Source: Deltaproteobacteria bacterium (GTDB lineage Bacteria > Desulfobacterota > Syntrophia > Syntrophales > UBA5619). From it: DNA of 15,170 nucleotides. Every line of letters begins with the position of its first letter. Positions within the stretch are counted from its first letter, which is position 1. Below the pieces are notes generated by a model, which was not told the DNA's origin, searched no databases, and saw only the letters and a program-made list of their open reading frames with translations. The DNA is taken from assembly GCA_026388365.1 (NCBI GenBank), contig JAPLJW010000253.1, positions 1 to 15,170 of the forward strand, written 5' to 3'. Of the stretch, positions 1 to 6,495 are shown in pieces. A program made the position numbers and the translations under genes.

Positions 1-311
1 ACGGTGACGCTCTTGAGTTTCGTCGCCCGGCCCAGCCCGTCGATGGCCTCGTGGATCTGTTCCGCCAGCTCCCGTGTCGGGGCGACAATCAGGGCGCGGA
101 GCCTTTTTCGCGGGCCGCTCATCAGGCGCTGCAGGATGGGAAGCGCAAACGCGGCGGTTTTTCCCGTTCCGGTCTGGGCCATCCCCATGACGTCCTTGCC
201 CTGGAGAATGGCGGGAATGGATTGAAGTTGAATCGGCGTCGGCGCCGTGTAACGGAGGGCCTCAATGCCCTTTTCGATCTGCGGGTGTAGATTAAACTGT
301 TTAAAACTCAT
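1..311 (-). CDS. rhlE: DEAD-box ATP-dependent RNA helicase, RhlE type (N-terminal part only)
   Basis: This is the first 103 codons of a helicase that runs off the left edge. DEAD-box helicases use ATP to unwind short RNA duplexes in ribosome assembly, RNA decay and cold adaptation. The translated start (MSFKQFNLHPQIEKGIEAL) leads into the Q motif TPIQLQSIP, Walker A/motif I AQTGTGKTAAF, and motif Ia PTRELAEQI; the DEAD box itself lies outside the window. The ATG at 311 overlaps the stop of the upstream 44-residue gene as ATGA, and a GAAGGAAAT stretch just upstream serves as ribosome-binding site, so translation of the two is probably coupled. RhlE is chosen over SrmB/DbpA/CsdA from the short N-terminus and motif wording; the subfamily is less certain than the family. 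Confidence 0.9.
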   Translation of the reverse strand, partial: MSFKQFNLHPQIEKGIEALRYTAPTPIQLQSIPAILQGKDVMGMAQTGTGKTAAFALPILQRLMSGPRKRLRALIVAPTRELAEQIHEAIDGLGRATKLKSVT

Positions 312-442
312 TCAATTTCCTTCTCAACGTTAATGTTGTCTTTCTTCTGTTGCTGCCGTTTGGCCATTTTCTCGTTTGCCTTTCGTACGCGCTCGAGTTC
401 CTTTTGCCGCTTGATAAACTTGTTCTGACTTTGCTTTGCCAT
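308..442 (-). CDS. 44-residue basic small protein co-translated with the RNA helicase
   Basis: A very short, highly charged protein starting MAKQSQNKFIKRQKELERV and rich in Lys, Arg, Glu and Gln, predicted to be a single long helix. The start at 442 is preceded by a near-perfect Shine-Dalgarno sequence (GGAGGAAT), far better than any codon further upstream in the same frame. Its TGA overlaps the helicase ATG by two bases, which indicates coupled expression. I recognise no domain. I infer that it binds RNA or the helicase, from charge and position alone. It could instead be a leader peptide that only controls helicase translation, but its uniform charged composition and strong own RBS favour a real product. 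Confidence 0.75.
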   Translation of the reverse strand: MAKQSQNKFIKRQKELERVRKANEKMAKRQQQKKDNINVEKEIE

Positions 443-503
443 ATTCCTCCTGTCTTCCTCCGGCCTGGACGTACCTCCCAATGCCTGTCTATTTTTCAGG
501 CGC

Positions 504-538
504 AAAAAAACCCAGAAGCCTTTATTGCAGGCTCTGGG
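504..538 (-). terminator. Intrinsic terminator/attenuator in the helicase leader
   Basis: On the minus strand a stem pairs CCCAGA with TCTGGG and GCC with GGC (one bulged base, nine-base loop), followed directly by seven T residues. It sits between the promoter at 576-604 and the first gene at 442, about 30 bases after the predicted transcription start, so most transcripts would meet it before any coding region. It is not the end of the QueG-like gene alone, because the promoter lies between them. A second weak hairpin (GCCTG/CAGGC, 483-501) follows and could take part in an alternative fold. Confidence 0.75.
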
Positions 539-575
539 TGGGGACACAGCCAAAACCAAATCTGAAAGCGTGTTT

Positions 576-604
576 CTTATAAGCTTTCTTGCCACTCATG
601 TCAA
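576..604 (-). promoter_or_regulatory. Sigma70-type promoter for the small protein-rhlE operon
   Basis: On the minus strand there is a perfect -35 TTGACA (604-599), a 17-base spacer and a -10 TATAAG (581-576). Transcription would begin near 568-570 and give a leader of about 127 bases containing the hairpin at 504-538. Spacing and both boxes are near consensus, which makes this the clearest promoter in the window. Confidence 0.75.
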
Positions 605-645
605 GAATTAGTTTTTGCGCCCCCTCATGCCCGAAACCGATCCGA

Positions 646-1764
646 CTATGACTCCTCCAGCGCCGCGACGATTTCCTCCCGGACAAGGCCGGCGCTGTCC
701 TGAAGCAAGGCCGCAAGGGCCTGCTTCGCCGTCTCGCCGCTGATCCGGCCGAGGGCCCAGGCGGCCATCGCCTTCACCCGCTCGTCTCCCTCCCGGCGGA
801 AGGCCTCCGTCAGATGCGGAATGTAGGCCTCATCCCGGGTGTTCCCCATGACCCGGGCGACGTTCGTCTTCCACCGCCAGAGGTCCGCATCGGACATATA
901 GAACATGTGTGGCCAGATCTTTTCCGTGAACCAGGCCTTGTCCATCCGAAGGAGCTTTTCCAGGCGGAAATCGTCGACCATCCCCGCCGCCTTTTCGTTC
1001 ATGCTGAGTTCCCGGGCCAGCCAGGGGGCGTTCCGGGGGCAGACGTTCTGGCAGCGGTCGCAGCCGTAGACGCAAAGCCCCATCGGCGCCCGCAACTCCC
1101 GCGGCGTCATCTCACCGCCGAAATACGTGAGGTAGGAGATGCAGCGGCGCGGATCGAGCTTCCGCGGGCCTTTCAGCGCCCCCGTGGGACAGGCCGCCAG
1201 GCAGGCGTTCCGGCACCAGTCGGGACAACCGATATCGAGGGTCGGCTCGTCCGGCGCGAAAACCTGATCGACGACCACGGCAATGGGGAGGACCCAGGAC
1301 CCACCGGCGGCCACCTTCCGGGAATAGAAGAGGCAGTTCTTGCCGAACGTCCCGAGACCCGCCCGCGCCGCGGCCTGCCGGTGGGGAAGATGGAAGGGAA
1401 CCTTGGAATCGACCCCGTTGTCCCGAAGAAAGGAACGGAAGGCCTTGACCCTCTTTCCGAGACGGTTCCCGGTCATCCGGTCGTCGTCGAGGTAGCAGCG
1501 GCCGAAGTGGCGCTCGAGCGACGGGGGGAAGGCCTCCCGGAAATAGGCCTCCACCAGCACGATGATCGACTTCGCCCCGGGGAGAACGTTTTGGGGGTCG
1601 GTCCCGGCAATCAGATCCAGGCCCGATTGGATCGCCCAGCCGTACTCCTCGCGTCTCTCCTCCAGGAGCGCCCGCTGGGAGTCGAAAGGCTCCGCCGTGG
1701 TGACGCCCGCATCCTCGAAGCCGCATTCGCGCGCCTTTTCGATGACCGCTTCTTTGCTCAGCAT
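646..1764 (-). CDS. QueG-related double [4Fe-4S] protein with C-terminal HEAT repeats
   Basis: A 372-residue cytoplasmic iron-sulfur protein of the epoxyqueuosine reductase (QueG) superfamily. The start at 1764 is chosen because AGGAGG lies six bases upstream; an ATG at 1848 in the same frame would add 28 unconvincing residues. Family marks are AGLGTFGKN (residues 135-143), a first cysteine set at 180, 184, 188 and 192 (ending CPTGA), RRCISYLT with Cys208, and the second set CVYGCDRCQNVCP (231-243). Helical HEAT-like repeats fill about 300-370. Two oddities: the first set is spaced Cx3Cx3Cx3CP instead of the QueG Cx2Cx2Cx3CP, and the VDSAP segment that supplies the catalytic Asp in QueG reads VPFHLP here. 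I therefore call it a paralogue, not a proven queuosine enzyme. It lies 56 bases after the YgjP-like gene, possibly in one operon. Confidence 0.82.
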   Translation of the reverse strand: MLSKEAVIEKARECGFEDAGVTTAEPFDSQRALLEERREEYGWAIQSGLDLIAGTDPQNVLPGAKSIIVLVEAYFREAFPPSLERHFGRCYLDDDRMTGNRLGKRVKAFRSFLRDNGVDSKVPFHLPHRQAAARAGLGTFGKNCLFYSRKVAAGGSWVLPIAVVVDQVFAPDEPTLDIGCPDWCRNACLAACPTGALKGPRKLDPRRCISYLTYFGGEMTPRELRAPMGLCVYGCDRCQNVCPRNAPWLARELSMNEKAAGMVDDFRLEKLLRMDKAWFTEKIWPHMFYMSDADLWRWKTNVARVMGNTRDEAYIPHLTEAFRREGDERVKAMAAWALGRISGETAKQALAALLQDSAGLVREEIVAALEES

Positions 1765-1820
1765 CCGTACCCTCCTTTTAATCCGCGAGACCCGCATTCC
1801 TCCCGGAACCCGGCAAATCT

Positions 1821-2597
1821 CTATTCCCCTTCCCGATCCTCCAGCCATGCCGGAACCCGTTTCCAGCCGTCGCGCATCCGTTTATGGATCGCCTTGCATT
1901 CCGGCTCAAGGCCGCCCAGAAGCGCCCAAAAGCGGAGAGAGTGGTTCATGCAGACCGTGTGACACAGCTCGTGCAGCAGGACGCAGCGAACCCAATCGCG
2001 CTCCAGAAAGAGCAGCTTGAAACTGAGATTGATTGTCCCCTTTAACGAACAGCTCGCCCAGCGCGTTTTGGGACCCCGGATCAGGGCCTCGTTGAACTTG
2101 AAACCGTTCTGCCCGGCGAGACGGGCAAGCCAGGGAACCAGTTCCTCGCGCGCCCGAAGGCGCAGCCAGCGCTTCAGCGACTCCCGGCAGGCTTCGTGGT
2201 CGTGAACGGCGCCGTAAACGGTGATCCGCCCCGGCTGGTCGATCAGCACCCCGACGACCCGCGTATTCGTCGGGCGATACTCGATCTGCCAAGACTCCCC
2301 GAGGGCCGGAAACTCCAGGGCCTCCGGCAACGCGACAACCGGCATTCGGACGACGGCCGCGTTCGCCTCCGCGAACCGCCGGAGGTGCGCCTCGATCCAG
2401 GTTCTCTTTTTTTCCACGATCGCCGGGATCCGGCGGAGATCATAATTCCGGGGCACCACCACCGTCAGCCCCTCCCGCGGGGAAAGCGTGAGGCGGAGGT
2501 TACGCGCCCGTGTCGAGGTCCGGACCCGGTAATCGATCCCGGTGCTTTTATTCAATTCCAAGTTATGATTTAAAATGGTGATTATTGTGGTTTCCAT
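1821..2597 (-). CDS. YgjP-type (M48-like, DUF45) zinc metallopeptidase
   Basis: A 258-residue predicted metal-dependent hydrolase of the YgjP/SprT-like group. The zinc site is HELCH at residues 209-213, with a third histidine in the following MNHSLRFW block (His219). The preceding GPKTRWASCSLKGTINLS segment (175-192) is the usual conserved lead-in of the family. No signal peptide is visible, so it should be cytoplasmic. Substrates of this family are poorly known. The ATG at 2597 has no strong Shine-Dalgarno sequence; a start a few codons inside would not change the core. It is the last minus-strand gene before the plus-strand cassette array and diverges from it. Confidence 0.88.
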   Translation of the reverse strand: METTIITILNHNLELNKSTGIDYRVRTSTRARNLRLTLSPREGLTVVVPRNYDLRRIPAIVEKKRTWIEAHLRRFAEANAAVVRMPVVALPEALEFPALGESWQIEYRPTNTRVVGVLIDQPGRITVYGAVHDHEACRESLKRWLRLRAREELVPWLARLAGQNGFKFNEALIRGPKTRWASCSLKGTINLSFKLLFLERDWVRCVLLHELCHTVCMNHSLRFWALLGGLEPECKAIHKRMRDGWKRVPAWLEDREGE

Positions 2598-2697
2598 TTG
2601 ACAGACAACCTATCTTATGTCAGCATCTTATGCAATTGGTAAAAGTGGAGCCGCGGTGATAAAAGGCCGCCGTTCGGCAGTCTACACTATGTTGGGC
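2598..2697. other. Left boundary of the cassette array: repeats and an R'-like GTTGGGC box
   Basis: Non-coding stretch between the divergent YgjP-like gene and the first cassette gene. It contains a perfect GTTRRRY match (GTTGGGC, 2691-2697) placed 17 bases before the first cassette ATG, as at other cassette junctions. It also has two copies of ATCTTATG (2612-2619, 2625-2632) thirteen bases apart. I could not find a left arm pairing with the sequence before GTTGGGC, so it is not a normal attC. It may be an attI-like site or a damaged attC. Confidence 0.45.
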
Positions 2698-2714
2698 ATC
2701 GAGAAGGAACAAGC

Positions 2715-3134
2715 ATGCAATTGAGTAACGAAGAGCAGCAGTTTTTAGCGAAACGAACAAGGTTTGTGAAAACATGGCGATATGTCGGGGCTATACTGCT
2801 GATCATGGCAATTGGACTTGGTATGTGGCTGTTTTGGTCAAAGCCGTTGCTGGCCAATCCGTTTGTAGTGCTATCGCGACTGAACAGTGGTTCTGTCCCC
2901 GAATCGACCATGGTTTTGATGGCGGGGTTGTTGCCCGTGGTTGTTCTGATGTGCATAGGGCTTGCTATCACAATCGTGTTGTTTGCTTGCGCAGCGTTCT
3001 CCAACGAAAAGAAGTATCTGGCGATAATCAAGATAAAGACTGAAGTGGCACCCGCCATGGAACTGGGTGAGCCTCAGCAAACAAGTTCTGCCCAACAAAG
3101 CGCTCCAGCGGACGCGGCTAAGCCGCGCCGCTGA
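2715..3134 (+). CDS. Cassette gene 1: two-helix membrane protein of unknown function
   Basis: A 139-residue protein that I cannot assign to a named family. Two hydrophobic segments are clear: about residues 24-41 (VGAILLIMAIGLGMWLFW) and 67-92 (an LMAGLLPVVVLMCIG-containing stretch). A charged N-terminus (NEEQQFLAKRTRF) precedes them, and a Gln/Ala/Ser-rich tail follows. AAGGA stands six bases before the ATG. The last dozen codons, ending in the basic tail AAKPRR, are read from the attC at 3090-3149, a usual arrangement for cassette genes. Both ends are probably cytoplasmic. Confidence 0.75.
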   Translation: MQLSNEEQQFLAKRTRFVKTWRYVGAILLIMAIGLGMWLFWSKPLLANPFVVLSRLNSGSVPESTMVLMAGLLPVVVLMCIGLAITIVLFACAAFSNEKKYLAIIKIKTEVAPAMELGEPQQTSSAQQSAPADAAKPRR

Positions 3135-3149
3135 GCTTTGGCGTTAGGT
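3090..3149 (+). other. attC site 1 (60 bp)
   Basis: R'' is GCCCAAC (3090-3096) and R' is GTTAGGT (3143-3149), the latter a perfect GTTRRRY match. The arms pair closely: AAAGCGCTCCAGCGG with the complement of CCGCTGAGCTTT, then CGCGGCT with AGCCGCG. The left arm carries extra unpaired bases, including the A of CGGACGC at 3109-3115. It overlaps the end of cassette gene 1. Confidence 0.9.
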
Positions 3150-3209
3150 GCTAAATGAGGGACTCGGGATCAAAGTCTAGGTTTAAGGGTAAAGGTATAA
3201 GGAGGCGTT

Positions 3210-4205
3210 ATGTTGTCACGTAATCTTGGGCAATCACGGATTTCATTATCGGCCATTGGACTTGGATGTATGGGACTTTCCGAGTTTTACGGGGAACCCA
3301 CGCAAGAGTCGGAGGCCATCAATCTACTCCACCGGGCCGTAGCTCTGGGTATCACTCATTTTGATACGGCTGAAATCTACGGCCAAGGACACAATGAGCA
3401 ACTACTGGGTAAGGCTTTTGCCGGACGTTGGGACCAAATTGTTCTGGCGACCAAGTTTGGTCCCAAACGGGACCCGGCCACGGGCGCCTTCGTGGGGGTG
3501 GACGGCTCTCCGGCCAATGTCCGGAACTCTTGCGAAAAGAGTCTTAAGCGTCTGGGTACCGAAAAGATTGACCTGTATTATCTCCACCGTGTTGATCCGG
3601 CCACGCAGATCGAGGATACAGTAGGTGAGATGGCGAAGTTGGTTCAAGAAGGCAAGATCGGGGCTGTTGGCTTGTCAGAGGCTTCAGCCAAGACGATTGA
3701 GCGGGCACATGCTGTTCATCCCATTGCCGCCCTTCAGACCGAGTACTCGATATTTAGCCGTGATATTGAGCAGGACATACTCCCCACATGTGTGGAGCTT
3801 GGCATCAGCTTGGTAGCCTACTCGCCCTTAGGTAGGGGGATGCTGACCGGCCGCTACACCTCAACCAGCGATCGGCCCACCAGCGAGACTGATTTCCGGG
3901 CCCAGATGCAGCCTCGGTTTCAGCCGGGAAATATCGAGTCTAACATCAAACTGGTGGCGGCGATCAAGGAGATTGCTGCCCAAAAGGGATGCGTGGCAGC
4001 GCAGGTTGCTTTGGCCTGGGTGTTGGACCAAGGAGATCATGTTGTAGCCATTCCAGGCACGACCAAGCTCGCCAATCTCCAGACCAACCTGGGGGCACTT
4101 GACTGTCGCCTCACAGAGGAGAATCGAGCTACGCTCAATGAATTGGCAGATCAGGTGCTCGGGGATCGATACTCGCCTGAAGAGATGGCGGCGGTCAACC
4201 AGTAA
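3210..4205 (+). CDS. Cassette gene 2: aldo/keto reductase (NADPH-dependent, AKR13/YakC-like)
   Basis: A 331-residue full-length cytosolic aldo/keto reductase, reducing aldehydes or ketones with NADPH through a TIM-barrel. The catalytic tetrad is visible: Asp52 and Tyr57 in FDTAEIYG, Lys82 in LATKFG, His126 in YYLHRVDP. Further family marks are GLSEAS, YSIFSRD, AYSPLGRGMLTGRY, and the C-terminal cofactor-binding AIPGTTKLANLQTNLGAL. GGAGG precedes the ATG by four bases. The natural substrate cannot be read from sequence; relatives include stress-induced, broad-specificity carbonyl reductases. It lies alone between attC sites at 3090-3149 and 4249-4328, so it is a single-gene cassette. Confidence 0.93.
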   Translation: MLSRNLGQSRISLSAIGLGCMGLSEFYGEPTQESEAINLLHRAVALGITHFDTAEIYGQGHNEQLLGKAFAGRWDQIVLATKFGPKRDPATGAFVGVDGSPANVRNSCEKSLKRLGTEKIDLYYLHRVDPATQIEDTVGEMAKLVQEGKIGAVGLSEASAKTIERAHAVHPIAALQTEYSIFSRDIEQDILPTCVELGISLVAYSPLGRGMLTGRYTSTSDRPTSETDFRAQMQPRFQPGNIESNIKLVAAIKEIAAQKGCVAAQVALAWVLDQGDHVVAIPGTTKLANLQTNLGALDCRLTEENRATLNELADQVLGDRYSPEEMAAVNQ

Positions 4206-4248
4206 CAGTTCCGGGCCCTGACTCCCAGCCTGGGGGCAACAGCTTTCC

Positions 4249-4328
4249 ACCTAACAAGGCGCTGAACTCGGACGCAAAAGAGCTCCGCTCACGCTCCCCC
4301 TTTTGCGCCGGTTAGCTCAGCGTTAGCC
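4249..4328 (+). other. attC site 2 (80 bp)
   Basis: R'' is ACCTAAC (4249-4255) and R' is GTTAGCC (4322-4328), which has one departure from GTTRRRY. GGCGCTGAACTCGG in the left arm matches the complement of CCGGTTAGCTCAGC in the right, with an unpaired A in CGGACGC. The stem continues through GCAAAAG/CTTTTGC to an inner GAGCTCCGCTCACGCTC region. It begins 43 bases after the reductase stop. Confidence 0.93.
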
Positions 4329-4356
4329 CCGAAATCTTCATCAGGGTTTCATTCTC

Positions 4357-5040
4357 ATGAGAAACTTTGGGATGATTTCAATGAAAAGCAAGGACTTTAC
4401 ACCCCTGATCATGTGGTTTTTTTTGCTTGCGGGGATCATTGTAATTGCCTTTATCGGGCCCATCCGCATGACGGGCGTCTGGAACGAATACCCGGTTAAT
4501 GTTGATACCGTATTCATCGGTTTTTATATTTTGTGGATGCTCATCGAGTTACGCATTTCCAAAAAGGATGTGAACACCGAGGGCAAAAAAACATTGGATT
4601 TTGCGACATGTCAGATATATGGGTTCGGACAGGCACTCACGTTTCTCACGGCCCTTTGGTTCCCATCCGTTTGGCGATTGCCGAATGTTGCTCATTTTGC
4701 CGGCATAAATATCTTTCTGTTCGGCGTCTGTTATCGGTTATGGGCGATTCGTACGTTGGGGCGGTTCTATTCGCACAGAGTTCGAACCGTGGCCCAGCAC
4801 CAAATTGTGTTTTCCGGACCGTACCGCTATACAAGGCATCCGGCCTATGCCGGAATGATCATCGCCAATGCCGGAATATCCCTGTATTTCTTTAACTGGG
4901 TGACCCTATGTGCATTTCTTTTCATTCTGGTGCCGGCGATCCTTCTGCGGATCATAATAGAAGAAAGAACACTCTTCGGGATAGAGGGATACTCTGAATT
5001 TGCTGAAAAAAGAAAACGGTTGTTCCCGGCAGTATGGTAA
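4357..5040 (+). CDS. Cassette gene 3: isoprenylcysteine/phospholipid methyltransferase-like membrane protein
   Basis: A 227-residue integral membrane protein of the ICMT/PEMT-like methyltransferase family, SAM-dependent enzymes that methylate lipid-like or prenyl groups. About five hydrophobic stretches are visible (near residues 16-34, 51-64, 88-105, 115-130 and 168-200). The conserved SAM-binding region is GPYRYTRHPAYAG (154-166, with the RHP triad) followed by EER (202-204) and a cytoplasmic tail. Bacterial members have unknown substrates. The start is unclear: ATGs at 4357, 4372 and 4381 are in frame and none has a strong Shine-Dalgarno; the longest form is given, but 4381 (MKSKDF) is plausible. 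No attC separates it from the pseudogene that follows. Confidence 0.82.
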   Translation: MRNFGMISMKSKDFTPLIMWFFLLAGIIVIAFIGPIRMTGVWNEYPVNVDTVFIGFYILWMLIELRISKKDVNTEGKKTLDFATCQIYGFGQALTFLTALWFPSVWRLPNVAHFAGINIFLFGVCYRLWAIRTLGRFYSHRVRTVAQHQIVFSGPYRYTRHPAYAGMIIANAGISLYFFNWVTLCAFLFILVPAILLRIIIEERTLFGIEGYSEFAEKRKRLFPAVW

Positions 5041-5071
5041 CGGATTCAAAATATTTTGGGCTAACTTTCAT

Positions 5072-5535
5072 TCCGGCGGTCCCGGCCAGACTGCAAAATA
5101 CCTAAAAGATCTTGGAATTGAAATCTCCGGACTGGATCTATCCGAAAAAATACTGGAACAGGCACGGACAATTCACCCGGAGATACACTTTCGAAAGGGG
5201 AATATTCTTGAACTCGAATTTGAAAACGACTCAATAGCCGGCGCCGTAGCTTTCTACGCCATCGTTCACTTCACGGAAGAACAAGTAGAGATAGCATTCC
5301 GTGAGGTATTCCGTATATTATAGCCGGATGGAATATTTCTTTTCACATACCACATTGATGAGAAGACGATCCATACAGAAAATCGATATCGATTTCATGT
5401 TCTTCACTACAGATTTCATTTCCGGTTGTCTAAAGAAGAGTGGGTTTGAAAAGACAGAGATCATCGAGAGGGAACCCTATCCCGGCGTGGAGTACGAAAG
5501 CCGAAGGGCTTATGTGTTTGCGAGAAAAAAATTTA
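5072..5535 (+). pseudogene. Decayed class I SAM-dependent methyltransferase
   Basis: Remains of a UbiE/methyltransf_11-type enzyme. The first frame gives the SAM loop GGPGQTAKYL, the acidic loop GIEISGLDLSEKILEQAR, and a FREVFRIL segment, then a TAG at 5321. Reading through gives PDGIFLFTYHIDEKTIH, so the TAG probably replaces the Lys codon of the usual LKPDG motif. Around 5375-5385 the homologous frame changes by +1 to FMFFTTDFISGCLKKSGFEK and ends with RRAYVFARK. The N-terminus, including the first half of motif I, is absent. Three separate defects make a functional product unlikely. It lies 31 bases after cassette gene 3 and ends just before attC site 3. Confidence 0.8.
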
Positions 5536-5544
5536 CAATAATAG

Positions 5545-5603
5545 TCCCAACAAGGCTAATGCAGCCGACGCAAAATAAGCGCTGCCGATTAGCAACGTTA
5601 GAA
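5545..5603 (+). other. attC site 3 (59 bp)
   Basis: R'' is TCCCAAC (5545-5551) and R' is GTTAGAA (5597-5603). GGCTAATGCAGCCGACGC in the left arm pairs with GCGCTGCCGATTAGC in the right, leaving unpaired bases including the A of CCGACGC. This is the length of the original 59-base element. It closes the cassette carrying gene 3 and the pseudogene. Confidence 0.88.
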
Positions 5604-5657
5604 ATCAGACTTTACGTCGACATGTTTAGCCTGGCCCTTTAAAAATAGAGAAATAAC

Positions 5658-6311
5658 ATGGATAGAGATAAGTTCCTGAGATTATACTATGCTCAAAGAG
5701 CGAAGGAATATGAGAAGGTTTATTTGAAACCTGAACGCCAACAAAACCTCCGCGAATTGAAAGAACGGCTGAAGACCGTATTTTCAGGACATCACGTATT
5801 GGAAGTTGCCTGCGGAACAGGCTATTGGACGCAAACCATTGCAGAAACAGCCGCTTCGATTTTTGCGACAGATTGTAATGAAGAGGTCATCGAAGTCGCC
5901 AAGACAAAAGGGTATCATGCGTGTCAGGTATCCTTTGCCATCGCCGACGCCTACGCCTTGACACCGATTGAGGGCTATTTTACTGCATGTTTCTGCGGAT
6001 TCTGGTTTTCTCACATTCCCAAAACGAGGAGAGACGTATTTATTCGAGGCCTCCATGCCAAGATGCCTGAAAATGCCCTGGTCGTCATGATCGATAACAG
6101 ATATGTCGAAGGGAGCAGCACCTCCCTTTCAGGAACAGACGGGCAAGGCAACAGCTATCAAATCAGACATCTTGAAGACGGAACAGCGCACAAGATCCTC
6201 AAAAACTTTCCAACTGAAACAGACTTGAAGAAGACCTTCAAGAGGTACTCAAGAAATTTTGAGGTGCTGACTCTGGACTATTTTTGGATAGCCAAATATA
6301 CTGTCTATTAA
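5658..6311 (+). CDS. Cassette gene 4: class I SAM-dependent methyltransferase
   Basis: A 217-residue soluble methyltransferase with an intact Rossmann core. Motif I is VLEVACGTGYW (residues 47-57), the acidic loop is IFATDCNEEVIEVAK (68-82, Asp72 likely contacts the SAM ribose), and AIADAYAL (94-101) corresponds to motif II/III. CFCGFWFSHIP (residues 110-120) is the post-core strand seen in this family. The substrate is unknown. A GAG seven bases before the ATG is only a weak ribosome-binding site, so expression may be low or depend on read-through. The gene lies alone between attC sites 3 and 4 and is not closely similar to the neighbouring pseudogene, so the two are probably separate acquisitions. 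Confidence 0.87.
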   Translation: MDRDKFLRLYYAQRAKEYEKVYLKPERQQNLRELKERLKTVFSGHHVLEVACGTGYWTQTIAETAASIFATDCNEEVIEVAKTKGYHACQVSFAIADAYALTPIEGYFTACFCGFWFSHIPKTRRDVFIRGLHAKMPENALVVMIDNRYVEGSSTSLSGTDGQGNSYQIRHLEDGTAHKILKNFPTETDLKKTFKRYSRNFEVLTLDYFWIAKYTVY

Positions 6312-6315
6312 GGAT

Positions 6316-6453
6316 TGCTAACCGTGTGCTTGCAAGGGCTTTGGGGACGCGCGGCAATGTGCACATCGCCCTTTCGGCAACGTTCAGTGGCAGTGCGAGC
6401 GTCGTTGCCCGTTATCAGGGCGTCCCCGATGTCCCTTAAGCGAAGCGTCAGGC
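6316..6453 (+). other. Probable long attC site 4 (138 bp), degenerate R'
   Basis: R'' is TGCTAAC (6316-6322). The right end reads GTCAGGC (6447-6453) where GTTRRRY is expected. The arms pair over about 30 bases: GTGTGCTTGCAAGGG and GGGGACGC on the left against GCGTCCCC and CCCTTAAGCGAAGC on the right. The centre holds a further hairpin, GGCAACG (6377-6383) with CGTTGCC. Length and layout fit the long attC class, but the T-to-C change in the crossover triplet suggests it recombines poorly or not at all. Confidence 0.65.
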
Positions 6454-6495
6454 CACCCCGCATGCAAATCACCGTTGAGGTACATGAGGCCAGTT

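Noticed and set aside
646..1764. Naming the gene queG outright
   Set aside because: The catalytic Asp segment is not conserved and the first cysteine spacing differs, so only family membership is claimed.
814..1962. A 382-codon plus-strand open frame opposite the QueG-like gene
   Set aside because: It is rich in Pro, Arg and Gly with no domain, and lies fully antisense to a gene with clear cysteine motifs; typical of GC-rich shadow frames.
5000..5642. Two overlapping plus-strand frames read as separate small genes
   Set aside because: Their homologous parts are successive pieces of one methyltransferase interrupted by a stop and a shift, so they are listed as one pseudogene.
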